From Spirochaetales bacterium (GTDB lineage: Bacteria > Spirochaetota > Spirochaetia > SZUA-6 > DRHE01), in contig JAFGFV010000379.1 of assembly GCA_016930895.1 (NCBI GenBank), positions 1-7,621 on the forward strand: a DNA stretch of 7,621 nucleotides. The letters are read 5' to 3'. Below, in pieces: positions 1 through 6,167 of this stretch. Below the pieces are notes generated by a model that was not told the origin of the DNA, did no database searches, and saw nothing but the letters and a program-made list of their open reading frames with translations. The translations under genes were made by a program, and so were the position numbers. How positions within the stretch are numbered: the first letter of the stretch is position 1; every line of letters starts with the position of its first letter.

Positions 1-638
1 GGAACGTTCACCGTGTAGCCCTGCCCCTCCCCTCGCCCGATCTCTTCCACCCGCCCGGTACCGGGATAGTGGGGGTACTGGTGGGTGGACATGTACAGCA
101 CCCGGGGCGTGTCGTAGAAGCTGTGCATGGTGCCGTTGCCGTGATGCACGTCCCAGTCCACGATCAGGATCCGCTCCAGGCCCCGGGCCTCCAGGGCGTG
201 GGCCGCCGCCACCGCGATGTTGTTGAAGATGCAGAAGCCCCGGGCCTGATCGGCCTCGGCATGGTGCCCCGGGGGCCGCAGGAAGGCGAAGCTGCCGGCG
301 GCGCGTCCCTCCAGCAACGCGTCGACCGCCGCGATGGCTCCCCCGGCAGCCCGCACCGCCGCCGCCCAGGAGTCCCGGTTGGCCGAGGTGTCCGGGTCGA
401 GCACGGTCTCATCGCGCTCCCGGGTGGCCTCGATCCGACGGATGTAGCCCTCCGTGTGGATCCGGGCCAGCTCCTCGAAGCTCGCGTCCCGGGCAGGGAC
501 CTCCTCCAGCTCCCCTCGCCGGGGAAAGGCGGCGAGCATTCCGTCGATGGCCTCGAGGCGCTGGGGGGATTCCGGGTGCCAGGGCCCATTGGAGTGCTTC
601 TTGTACAGGGGATCCCGGACGATGGCTACCTTCTCCAT
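1..638 (-). CDS. Histone deacetylase / acetoin utilization (AcuC) family amidohydrolase, C-terminus off the window
   Basis: About 212 N-terminal residues of a zinc-dependent deacetylase of the arginase/deacetylase fold are visible; the C-terminal part lies beyond the left edge. The start HSNGPWHPESPQRL (residues 15-28) is typical of the family. RPPGHHA (121-127) supplies the two active-site histidines H125 and H126. DWDVHHGNGT (161-170) supplies the zinc ligands D163 and H165. The third zinc ligand, an Asp expected further on, is outside the window. The chosen ATG is preceded by a purine-rich AGGAAGAGGAA a few bases upstream. Bacterial members deacetylate small acetylated amines or acetyl-lysine proteins, so the substrate is not known here. 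The gene is divergent from the potassium channel gene across 93 bases. Family assignment is firm; specific function is not. Confidence 0.93.
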   Translation of the reverse strand, partial: MEKVAIVRDPLYKKHSNGPWHPESPQRLEAIDGMLAAFPRRGELEEVPARDASFEELARIHTEGYIRRIEATRERDETVLDPDTSANRDSWAAAVRAAGGAIAAVDALLEGRAAGSFAFLRPPGHHAEADQARGFCIFNNIAVAAAHALEARGLERILIVDWDVHHGNGTMHSFYDTPRVLYMSTHQYPHYPGTGRVEEIGRGEGQGYTVNV

Positions 639-664
639 GGGTTCCTCTTCCTGCAGAGATCGAC

Positions 665-690
665 TATCATGACCTGCGGGCTCCATGATA
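665..690. repeat. Perfect 7-bp inverted repeat in the divergent promoter region (candidate operator)
   Basis: TATCATG (665-671) and CATGATA (684-690) are exact reverse complements separated by 12 bases. The arms are AT-rich against a GC-rich background and lie midway between two divergent genes. Each arm contains a TATCAT hexamer, read rightwards in the left arm and leftwards in the right arm, so the pair may be an operator, two facing -10 elements, or both. A plus-strand -35 is not convincing (TTCCTC at 642-647). The 12-base spacer would allow a hairpin, but no T-run follows, so a terminator is unlikely. Confidence 0.45.
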
Positions 691-713
691 CGGGAAGCCC
701 GGGCAAGATGCAA
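685..713 (-). promoter_or_regulatory. Candidate sigma70-like promoter for the deacetylase gene
   Basis: On the minus strand TTGCAT (713 to 708) and TATCAT (690 to 685) are separated by exactly 17 bases. The -10 matches the consensus at five of six positions, the -35 at only three. Transcription would start near 678, giving a leader of about 40 bases before the ATG at 638. The -10 lies inside the right half of an inverted repeat. This is inferred from sequence only. Confidence 0.4.
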
Positions 714-731
714 TTCGCCGGAGCCTGAGAT

Positions 732-1760
732 ATGGGACGGTTCCCACCGGTCGTTCGCTTTCTGATCGCCTTCGTGCTGCTGACCCTGCTGGTGGCCGCC
801 GGGACCCTGGGCTATCACTGGATCGAAGGGTGGCCCCTCGGCGACAGCCTGTACATGACCTTCATCACCATGACCACGGTGGGCTTTCAGGAGGTGCGCC
901 CGCTCTCTGCCCAGGGGCAGCACTTCACCATCATCTTCCTGGTCCTGAGCATCAGCACCTTCGGCTATTCGGTTACGGTGTTGATCTCGTTCATCTTCGA
1001 GGGCCAGATCGTTCAGGCGGTGCGGGAGCGGAGAATGAAGAGAAACGTACGACGGATCAAGGACCACTACATCATCTGCGGGGGAGGGGACGTCGGGCGC
1101 GAGATCGCCCGGGAGTTCCAGCGCGCCAAGGCAAAGTTCCTGGTGGTCGATCGCAACCCCCAGGCCTCGGAACTGGCCCGGGACGAATCGGTGATCTTCC
1201 TGGAGGGAGATGCGAGCGACGACGAGGTCCTGATCGAGGCCAACATCGAGCGGGCCAAGGGGCTGATCGCGGCCCTGCCGGACGACGAGGCGAACGTGTT
1301 CGTGGTCCTGACCGCCCGGCAGCTGAACCCAAAGCTCATGATCGTCTCCCAGGCGAGCGAGCGCCCCACCTTCCGCAAGCTGCTCAAGGCCGGGGCCAAC
1401 CGGGTGATCTCTCCCAAGGAGATCGCCGGACAACGCATGGCCTCCTTTATCCTGCGACCCTCCCTGGTCAATTTCCTGGACGTCATGGTGGGGGGCGAGG
1501 AGCTTGGCATGCGCATCGAGGAAGTGCCGGTCAAGGGCGGTTCCCCCCTGATCGACAAGAACCTCCGGGAGGCGGGGATCGGCCAGCACACCGGGGCCAT
1601 CGTCGTGGGGATCAACGGCCCCGACGGCCGGACCCGGGTCAATCCCAACAGCACCTCCACCCTGTCCTCCGTGACGCTGAAGGAGGGGGATGTCCTGATC
1701 GCCCTGGGCACGGAAGACCAGCTCGGGCGGCTGTCGGATTTCGTCAAACGTGGCAAATAG
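732..1760 (+). CDS. Two-helix potassium channel with RCK (TrkA-N/TrkA-C) gating module
   Basis: A 342-residue inner-membrane ion channel of the MthK/Kch type, with helix 1 at about 8-30, pore helix and filter at 38-55, helix 2 at 65-90, then a cytoplasmic RCK module. The RCK N-lobe has the Rossmann motif GGGDVG (117-122) and the acidic residue D140 (VVDRN) at the end of the second strand, which in the family usually binds the ribose of a nucleotide. The TrkA-C lobe lies at about 253-340. Such channels assemble as tetramers with an RCK ring that opens the pore on ligand binding. The filter reads TTVGFQEV (48-55) instead of the usual TTVGYGD, so strict potassium selectivity is inferred. GGAG at 720-723, eight bases before the ATG, supports the start. 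It is the only plus-strand gene here and is convergent with its right neighbour. Channel identity is firm; ion selectivity and ligand are open. Confidence 0.93.
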   Translation: MGRFPPVVRFLIAFVLLTLLVAAGTLGYHWIEGWPLGDSLYMTFITMTTVGFQEVRPLSAQGQHFTIIFLVLSISTFGYSVTVLISFIFEGQIVQAVRERRMKRNVRRIKDHYIICGGGDVGREIAREFQRAKAKFLVVDRNPQASELARDESVIFLEGDASDDEVLIEANIERAKGLIAALPDDEANVFVVLTARQLNPKLMIVSQASERPTFRKLLKAGANRVISPKEIAGQRMASFILRPSLVNFLDVMVGGEELGMRIEEVPVKGGSPLIDKNLREAGIGQHTGAIVVGINGPDGRTRVNPNSTSTLSSVTLKEGDVLIALGTEDQLGRLSDFVKRGK

Positions 1761-1783
1761 GGCCGGCTGCCGGGGGCGGCGGT

Positions 1784-1821
1784 CGGCTGCGGCGGGCGCA
1801 AGCGCCGACGGCTGCGGCGGG
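1784..1821. repeat. 13-bp direct repeat between convergent genes
   Basis: CGGCTGCGGCGGG occurs at 1784-1796 and again at 1809-1821, a period of 25 bases, in the 127-base gap between the convergent channel and fused-synthase genes. Between the copies, GGCGCAAGCGCC can form a short hairpin. No T-run follows on either strand, so this is not a standard intrinsic terminator. Confidence 0.5.
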
Positions 1822-1850
1822 GACGAACGCCGGCGGCTTGCCCGGGGCGT

Positions 1851-1882
1851 TGGCGCGCTGGCCCGTTGGCCCGTTGGCCCCG
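1851..1882. repeat. 8-bp tandem repeat (TGGCCCGT-like, about four units)
   Basis: Units read TGGCGCGC, TGGCCCGT, TGGCCCGT and TGGCCCCG in a row, ending just before the stop codon of the fused synthase gene at 1888-1890. The two central units are identical. It is non-coding and probably a slippage-prone microsatellite. Confidence 0.55.
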
Positions 1883-1887
1883 GGCCT

Positions 1888-3534
1888 TCACTCCACGCTG
1901 CGCAGGAACACGGGTGCGATCAGGTTCTCCACGGGGGCGTGGGAGTCGGTGAGCACCAGCGGCCCGTTGCGGCGCCGCAGCTCCTCCAGGTGCGACTGCG
2001 CCAGCCGGTAGCCCACCACCCTCCCGTCGGGGGCGCGTAGGGTCCCCTGCTCCAGGGGCAGCCGACAGGCGGCCAACACGAAGGTCGAGCGGGACTCCTC
2101 CCGGTGGGCCGGATCGTGGAACACCGCCACGTGGGGGAACACCTCCCGCAGGGTGTTCCGGTATGCGTTCAGGAACCGGCCCAGGCAGAGGATGTCGACG
2201 CAGTTGGTCATGAGCAGCCCGTCCTCCTCGAGCAGGCGGGCGAGCGTGGCCGTGAACTCCCGGGTGGTCAGATGATAGGGCACCGAGAAGGAGTTGAAGG
2301 CGTCGATGTACACCAGGTCGTAGCGCGGGCCGTCCTCCCTGCTGGCCAGGGCGTGGACGCGGTTGCGGGCGTCGGCGGCCACCGGCTCGAGCCCCGGGCC
2401 CGGCTCCAGACCGAAATAGCGTCCGGCCACCTCCAGGACCTCCGGGTCGATCTCCACGACCTCGTGGCGGCTGCCCGGGTAGCGGCGCTGGAGCACCGAA
2501 GGATAGACGCAGCCCCCTCCGCCCAGGGTCAGGGTGGAGAGGCCACGCCCCGCGCCCCGGAGGAGGTTCGCCCGCTCCCGGGTCAGGGCGTCGAAGATCC
2601 GCTCGTACTCGTACAGGAGCTCGTCCGGCGCCTCGGGATCGTAGCGGTTGTGGATCAGGCCATCCTGGATGAGCTGCCGCTCCCACCGCGCGCCCCGGGG
2701 CACGTCCCGCACCTGGATGTGTGCATACAGGGAATCCGTAGAAAACAGGAGGCGGTTGTCCCCCTCCCCGGCGTCGTACAGGGCGAAACCGCGCTGGGGG
2801 GTGTACACAAGGCTGGCGGCGAGCCCGACCGCCGCCAGCCAGGCCGCGGACACCACCCGGTAGGGGCCCATCAGCAGAGCCAGCGCGGCCAGCAGCCCGC
2901 CCACCACGACGACGATCGTCGTGATCCCCAGCAGCGGGATCAGGACGAACCCCGAGAGAAAAGTGCCCACGATGCTCCCGATCGCCGACATCGCATAGAT
3001 GCTCCCCACCGTGTTGCCCACCCGGAGGCTGTCCTCGAGGGCGTACTTGGCCATGACCGGCGAGATGGTCCCCAGCGCCGTAGAGGGCAGGAAGAAAAGC
3101 ACCACGATCAGCAGGACCGAGCGCGCCACCATGGCGGCGGTGACCCCGGCAAAGCTCCCCAGGTCCAGGACCCGGTACAGCAGCAGGTCGAGGAGCAGGA
3201 TCAGGAAGGTCAACAGGGAGGCGGCCAGCAGCAGCCAGGGGATGAGCCGCCGGGGCCGGTAGCGGTCGGCCAGACGCCCGCCCAGAAAGTTGCCCAGGCT
3301 GATCCCCCCGAGCACGACCCCGATGATCCCGGTCCAGGTGTACAGCGAGCTGCCGAAGTACTTGGACACGAGACGGCTCGCCACCAGCTCGATGATCATG
3401 ACCCCCATGCTGCTGAAGAAGACCACCAGATGGGGGAGATAGCGCCTGAGGCTGCCTCCGGTGCCCGCCGCGCCGCCTGATCCGCCTGAGCCGCCCGAGC
3501 CCGCGCCGCCCGAGCCGGCGCGTTCCGGGCTCAT
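1888..3534 (-). CDS. Fused membrane domain / spermidine synthase-like protein
   Basis: A 548-residue protein. Residues 6-28 are Gly/Ser/Ala-rich. A membrane domain follows with about seven hydrophobic segments (near 32-53, 65-85, 97-122, 131-150, 178-200, 203-222 and 226-245), then a cytoplasmic domain of the spermidine synthase class. The class I S-adenosyl binding core shows as LGGGGCVYPS (337-346), acidic E361 in VEIDP and D388 in ADAR. YIDAFNS (409-415) stands where polyamine synthases have their catalytic Asp-rich segment. TDSHAPVENL (529-538) is the usual C-terminal motif of this fused family. The second catalytic Asp of genuine aminopropyltransferases is not evident, so a methyltransferase-like or unknown activity is as likely as polyamine synthesis. 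The ATG overlaps the stop of the upstream Rieske-FAD gene by one base and has a strong GGAGGT nine bases upstream, indicating translational coupling. Family firm, reaction uncertain. Confidence 0.9.
   Translation of the reverse strand: MSPERAGSGGAGSGGSGGSGGAAGTGGSLRRYLPHLVVFFSSMGVMIIELVASRLVSKYFGSSLYTWTGIIGVVLGGISLGNFLGGRLADRYRPRRLIPWLLLAASLLTFLILLLDLLLYRVLDLGSFAGVTAAMVARSVLLIVVLFFLPSTALGTISPVMAKYALEDSLRVGNTVGSIYAMSAIGSIVGTFLSGFVLIPLLGITTIVVVVGGLLAALALLMGPYRVVSAAWLAAVGLAASLVYTPQRGFALYDAGEGDNRLLFSTDSLYAHIQVRDVPRGARWERQLIQDGLIHNRYDPEAPDELLYEYERIFDALTRERANLLRGAGRGLSTLTLGGGGCVYPSVLQRRYPGSRHEVVEIDPEVLEVAGRYFGLEPGPGLEPVAADARNRVHALASREDGPRYDLVYIDAFNSFSVPYHLTTREFTATLARLLEEDGLLMTNCVDILCLGRFLNAYRNTLREVFPHVAVFHDPAHREESRSTFVLAACRLPLEQGTLRAPDGRVVGYRLAQSHLEELRRRNGPLVLTDSHAPVENLIAPVFLRSVE
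3473..3520. repeat. 9-bp tandem repeat encoding a Gly/Ser-rich N-terminus
   Basis: Units CCGCCTGAT, CCGCCTGAG and CCGCCCGAG lie in tandem at 3473-3499. A further CCGCCCGAG is at 3506-3514 after a 6-base break, with a related end at 3515-3520. On the minus strand this encodes the repeated Gly-Gly-Ser/Ala tract at residues 5-21 of the fused synthase protein. It is probably a replication-slippage expansion within the coding frame, since unit and break lengths are multiples of three. Confidence 0.6.
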
Positions 3535-5174
3535 CAGACCCGCACCTCCATCAGGTCGAAGCCGGCATCCTCCAGCTGCTCCGGGGTGACGTTTCCCCCG
3601 GCCTCCAGGATCTGACCGAGGCGGATGAACTCCCGCGTGCGCCCGATGCCAGCCGCGGCCTTCAACCTACCTCCCTGGTAGTAGCCGGCCAGGAAGTTCC
3701 CGCCGGCCACGTCGCCTCGCACGGCGATCCGATCGAAGCTGCGGGCATGACCCACGTAGCGCAGGGACTTTCCAAACTGGCGGCTCCAGAAGAACGGGAT
3801 CTCCCGGTAGGGCTCGTCGGAGCCGAGCATAGTCCGGGCGGCATGCTGTCCCTGCCGCTCCGCCTCCACCCAGTGCTCCACCCGACGCGCCTCGCCCCCC
3901 AGCGGGTCGGGAACCACGGCAATGTCCCCGGCGGCGTAGACACCCGCGGCAGCAGTCTGCAGCCGCCCGTCCACAGGCACCGCGCCGTCCCTGACCAGCC
4001 CGCTGCCCTCCAGGTACTCCACCGCCGGCGTGATCCCCACGCCCATCACCACTAGGTCCGCCTCCAGGGAGGTGCCGTCGTCGAACAGGACCCGCTCGAC
4101 CTTGCCCGACCCCGAAATTTCCTTGGCGGTGCGCCCCAGGTGGAAATGCACCCCGTTCTCCTCGTGCAGCGCCTTGAGCCGCTGCCCCACGCCGTCCCCG
4201 AAGATCCGGGCTAGAGGCAGCTCCTCCGGAGCGGCCACGTGGACCTCCAGGCCCCGGGTACGCAGGGCCACGGCCGCCTCCAGGCCGATGAAGCTGGCGC
4301 CCAGGATCACCGCCCGGCCGGGGCCATCCCCGGCGCCGCCGCCGTCCCCCGCGCCGCCGCCGTCCCCGGCGCCAGCCCCGTCCCCCTTCTCCGCCGCCGC
4401 CACGGCCGCCGCAACCAGGGCCTCGGCGTCCGCCAGGCTGCGGAGGAGGAACACCCCCGGAAGCTCCGCTCCCGGTACCGGCAGGCGCCGGGGAACCCCT
4501 CCGGTGGCCAGGAGGATCGCGTCCCCCCGCAGCGTCTCCCCGTCGGCCAGGCGCACCGTGCGGGTCTTGGGCTCCACCCCCACCACCCTCCGGCCGGTCA
4601 GCACCTCGATCTGGAGGCGGGCGTAGAACTTTTCGCCCCTGAGGGGCAGCCACTTGGCGGGGGCCTCCCCGCTCAGGAAGTCCTTGGAGAGCATGGTACG
4701 GTCGTAGGGCCCGGCCTCCTCAGCGGTGATCATCACGATCCGGCCACAGAACCCGCCGCGGCGCAGGCCTTCCGCCGCCGCGTTGCCCGCGGCCCCGGCG
4801 CCCACGATCAGGAAAGTCCGCTCATCCTGGCCCTCGGGCATCGGGATCGTGCCCTTGCCCGCCGGCCGGACCCATACCCCCCCGTCTTCCACCTTGACGT
4901 CGTAGGTCGGCAGGTCGTTCAGGGCCGGGGCCGCCAGCATCCGGCCGTCCCTCACGTCGAAACGCGCGTTGTGCCAGGGACAGGTTACGATGTGCCCCGC
5001 CAGGAGGCCGTCAGTGAGCGGGGCGTGATAGTGGCTGCACTCATTGCCGCAGGCGTAGATCCTCCCCTCCGAGCGCACCACCAGGAGCTTGGCTCCCTCG
5101 ACCTCCACCGCCACCGGAACTCCGTCGGCCAGCTGCGCTTCGTCGAGCACTCTCGTCCACTCGCCACTGTCCAT
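3534..5174 (-). CDS. Rieske [2Fe-2S] – FAD/NAD(P)H pyridine nucleotide-disulfide oxidoreductase (AIFM3-like fusion)
   Basis: 546 residues from the ATG at 5174. The N-terminal Rieske ferredoxin domain (about 1-105) has the cluster ligands C46-x-H48 and C65-x2-H68 (CSH and CPWH). An FAD/NAD(P)H reductase follows: FAD-binding GAGAAG (125-130), NAD-binding GASFIG (292-297), the second FAD motif YAAGD (413-417), and a C-terminal reductase domain with PFFWSRQFGKSLRYVGHA (460-477). It probably moves electrons from NAD(P)H through FAD to the Rieske cluster or an outside acceptor; the partner is unknown. Residues 264-286 are a Gly/Ala/Asp-rich insertion just before the NAD-binding strand. An in-frame GTG at 5195 lacks a ribosome site of its own, whereas the ATG at 5174 has AGGGGGGT six bases upstream, so the shorter form is preferred. 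It is the first gene of a pair with the fused synthase. Domain calls are firm; physiological role is not. Confidence 0.93.
   Translation of the reverse strand: MDSGEWTRVLDEAQLADGVPVAVEVEGAKLLVVRSEGRIYACGNECSHYHAPLTDGLLAGHIVTCPWHNARFDVRDGRMLAAPALNDLPTYDVKVEDGGVWVRPAGKGTIPMPEGQDERTFLIVGAGAAGNAAAEGLRRGGFCGRIVMITAEEAGPYDRTMLSKDFLSGEAPAKWLPLRGEKFYARLQIEVLTGRRVVGVEPKTRTVRLADGETLRGDAILLATGGVPRRLPVPGAELPGVFLLRSLADAEALVAAAVAAAEKGDGAGAGDGGGAGDGGGAGDGPGRAVILGASFIGLEAAVALRTRGLEVHVAAPEELPLARIFGDGVGQRLKALHEENGVHFHLGRTAKEISGSGKVERVLFDDGTSLEADLVVMGVGITPAVEYLEGSGLVRDGAVPVDGRLQTAAAGVYAAGDIAVVPDPLGGEARRVEHWVEAERQGQHAARTMLGSDEPYREIPFFWSRQFGKSLRYVGHARSFDRIAVRGDVAGGNFLAGYYQGGRLKAAAGIGRTREFIRLGQILEAGGNVTPEQLEDAGFDLMEVRV
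3544..3549 (-). promoter_or_regulatory. Ribosome binding site fixing the fused synthase start
   Basis: On the minus strand a perfect GGAGGT lies nine bases before the ATG at 3534. It sits inside the last codons of the upstream Rieske-FAD gene. It supports the ATG that includes the Gly/Ser-rich N-terminal tract, rather than a start after it. Confidence 0.7.
4332..4385. repeat. Three 18-bp tandem repeats inside the Rieske-FAD gene
   Basis: Three consecutive 18-base units at 4332-4349, 4350-4367 and 4368-4385. Units 1 and 2 differ at one base (the first); unit 3 differs from unit 1 at two internal bases. On the minus strand they encode repeated Gly-Asp-Gly-Gly-Gly-Ala hexapeptides. The period is a multiple of three, so copy-number change would keep the frame. 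Confidence 0.85.
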
Positions 5175-5180
5175 CCAGGC

Positions 5181-5190
5181 ACCCCCCTCT
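5181..5190 (-). promoter_or_regulatory. Ribosome binding site for the Rieske-FAD gene
   Basis: The minus strand reads AGAGGGGGGT with six bases between it and the ATG at 5174. It is the main reason for choosing that start over the GTG at 5195, which would begin upstream of this site. Confidence 0.6.
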
Positions 5191-5201
5191 CTCACGGATT
5201 T

Positions 5202-5218
5202 ATTGCTGTGATATTGCT
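5202..5218. repeat. AT-rich leader with an 11-bp spaced direct repeat
   Basis: ATTGCT occurs at 5202-5207 and 5213-5218 (AGCAAT on the minus strand), start to start 11 bases, about one helical turn. The surrounding 5196-5235 is the most AT-rich segment of the window and lies just upstream of the Rieske-FAD gene, so it probably holds its promoter and maybe a regulator site. No well-spaced -35/-10 pair could be identified. Confidence 0.35.
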
Positions 5219-5238
5219 TTGAACATAATCAGCGCTGC

Positions 5239-5257
5239 CGGGGGGAGGCAACCCCCG
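5239..5257 (-). terminator. Possible weak hairpin downstream of the small membrane protein gene
   Basis: On the minus strand CGGGGG, a 7-base loop and CCCCCG form a six-pair all-GC stem 43 bases after the stop codon at 5300. No U-run follows, so it is at best a weak or Rho-assisted terminator between the four-gene operon and the Rieske-FAD gene. Confidence 0.25.
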
Positions 5258-5299
5258 CGCCCGGGCCCGCCCGACCGCAGGACCCGCCGACCCGACGGC

Positions 5300-5572
5300 T
5301 CAGCGCCGCTTGCGCCGCCTGGCGGAGCGGGCCCCGGCAGCCACGCCAAGCACGAGGCCGGCCACTGCTCCCACCCCGCCGGAGACGAGGATGTTCTTCC
5401 GGATCGTCTCGATGCCGGTCACCTTCTTGACCAGCTCGTCGAGGACGTGACGCGTGGGTCGGAGCAGGGCCTTGAGGCTGACGTAGCCCCCTTCCGTGCG
5501 GGCAAAGATCAGGTAGCCCACCACCAGCCCGACGACGGCCAGGACGATGATCAGCACGATGATCTTCCGCAT
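5300..5572 (-). CDS. Small two-helix membrane protein of unknown function
   Basis: A 90-residue protein I do not recognise. It has a short basic N-terminus (MRK), a first hydrophobic helix at about 4-23, a polar mid-section of about 38 residues with mixed charge (roughly 24-61), a second Gly/Ala/Val-rich helix at about 62-80, and a strongly basic tail with eight Arg/Lys in the last ten residues. By the positive-inside rule both ends should be cytoplasmic. The start is well supported: AGGAGGT lies five bases upstream, inside the final codons of the NUDIX gene, whose stop is only three bases before this ATG. It is therefore very likely translated from the same message as the NUDIX, HEPN and MNT genes. 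No conserved motif suggests a function. Confidence 0.8.
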   Translation of the reverse strand: MRKIIVLIIVLAVVGLVVGYLIFARTEGGYVSLKALLRPTRHVLDELVKKVTGIETIRKNILVSGGVGAVAGLVLGVAAGARSARRRKRR

Positions 5573-5575
5573 TCC

Positions 5576-6157
5576 CTACCTCCTGAGATTCCCGGGCCCG
5601 CGCGCCGGAGCAGGCTCCCGGGCGCGTTCCCTGAGGTACAGATACAGCTTGGCGTCCAGGAGCCGATCCTGGCGGCGGCACTCCTCGAGAAAGCTCGCGA
5701 ACTCCCCGGGCTCGACAAGACGCACCGTGATGCGCTCGGACCCCTCCGGGGCCGGCTCGGCCGCCGGCCGCTCGCCCACCCTCATGAACACCATGTGGAT
5801 GGTCTCAGTCGCCAGACCGGCGGTCGTCGAGACGCCCGGACCGATCTCCAGGACCTCCCCCTCGAACCCCGTCTCCTCCCGCAACTCCCGGTGGGCCGCC
5901 GCGGCCAGCTCTTCCCCCGGGTCCACCAGACCGGCGGGGAACTCCACCACCGGCTGCCCCATGGGCACCCGGAACTGTTCGATGACCACCAGGGAGTCGC
6001 TGTCAGCGGTAAGGGCCGCGATCACCACCGCCTGCTGTCCCCCGGGCCTCTCGACGTACGTCCAGCGGCCCGTCCTTCCGTCGCAGTCGCGGTAGGTCCT
6101 CTCCTTGAGCACGGTCCAGCGCTGCTCGTGGAGGACCCGTTCCCCGGTAATCTCCAT
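5576..6157 (-). CDS. NUDIX hydrolase, ADP-ribose pyrophosphatase-like
   Basis: 193 residues from the ATG at 6157. It has a complete NUDIX box at residues 76-98, matching Gx5Ex7REUxEExGU: G76, E82 and the RE-x2-EE-T-G-F core (90-98), which binds the metal and pyrophosphate. The preceding strands (VVIEQFRVPMG, then VVEFPAGLVD) are like those of ADP-ribose and nucleoside-diphosphate-sugar pyrophosphatases of the NudF type. These cleave X-ADP into AMP plus phosphorylated X; the real substrate cannot be read off. An in-frame GTG at 6178 would overlap the HEPN gene by 11 bases but has no ribosome site. The ATG at 6157 has only a distant GAGGG, so the start is not settled. The gene follows HEPN by 10 bases and leads directly into the membrane protein gene. 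Family firm, substrate inferred. Confidence 0.92.
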   Translation of the reverse strand: MEITGERVLHEQRWTVLKERTYRDCDGRTGRWTYVERPGGQQAVVIAALTADSDSLVVIEQFRVPMGQPVVEFPAGLVDPGEELAAAAHRELREETGFEGEVLEIGPGVSTTAGLATETIHMVFMRVGERPAAEPAPEGSERITVRLVEPGEFASFLEECRRQDRLLDAKLYLYLRERAREPAPARGPGNLRR

Positions 6158-6167
6158 GGTCTGGCCG

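Noticed and set aside
69..728. Plus-strand open frame opposite the deacetylase gene
   Set aside because: The minus strand has a motif-complete deacetylase; the antisense product has no family features.
1795..1806. GGCGCAAGCGCC hairpin as a terminator of the channel gene
   Set aside because: The stem is only four pairs with a 4-base loop and there is no T-run after it.
1067..2686. Long minus-strand open frame of about 539 codons spanning the channel and the fused synthase
   Set aside because: It lies antisense to the channel and out of frame with the fused synthase. Its product is Arg/Pro/Gly-rich with no domain, the usual shadow frame in GC-rich DNA.
2104..3480. Plus-strand open frame of about 458 codons opposite the fused synthase
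   Set aside because: Exactly antisense to a well-supported membrane/synthase gene; the product is Gln/His/Pro-rich with no recognisable motif.
4332..4385. Repeat units considered as a small CRISPR array
   Set aside because: There are no spacers between the units, and they lie in frame inside a coding gene.
3667..4653. Minus-strand frame inside the Rieske-FAD gene in another phase
   Set aside because: Gly/Arg-rich, no motifs, contained within a gene whose own frame has all catalytic motifs.
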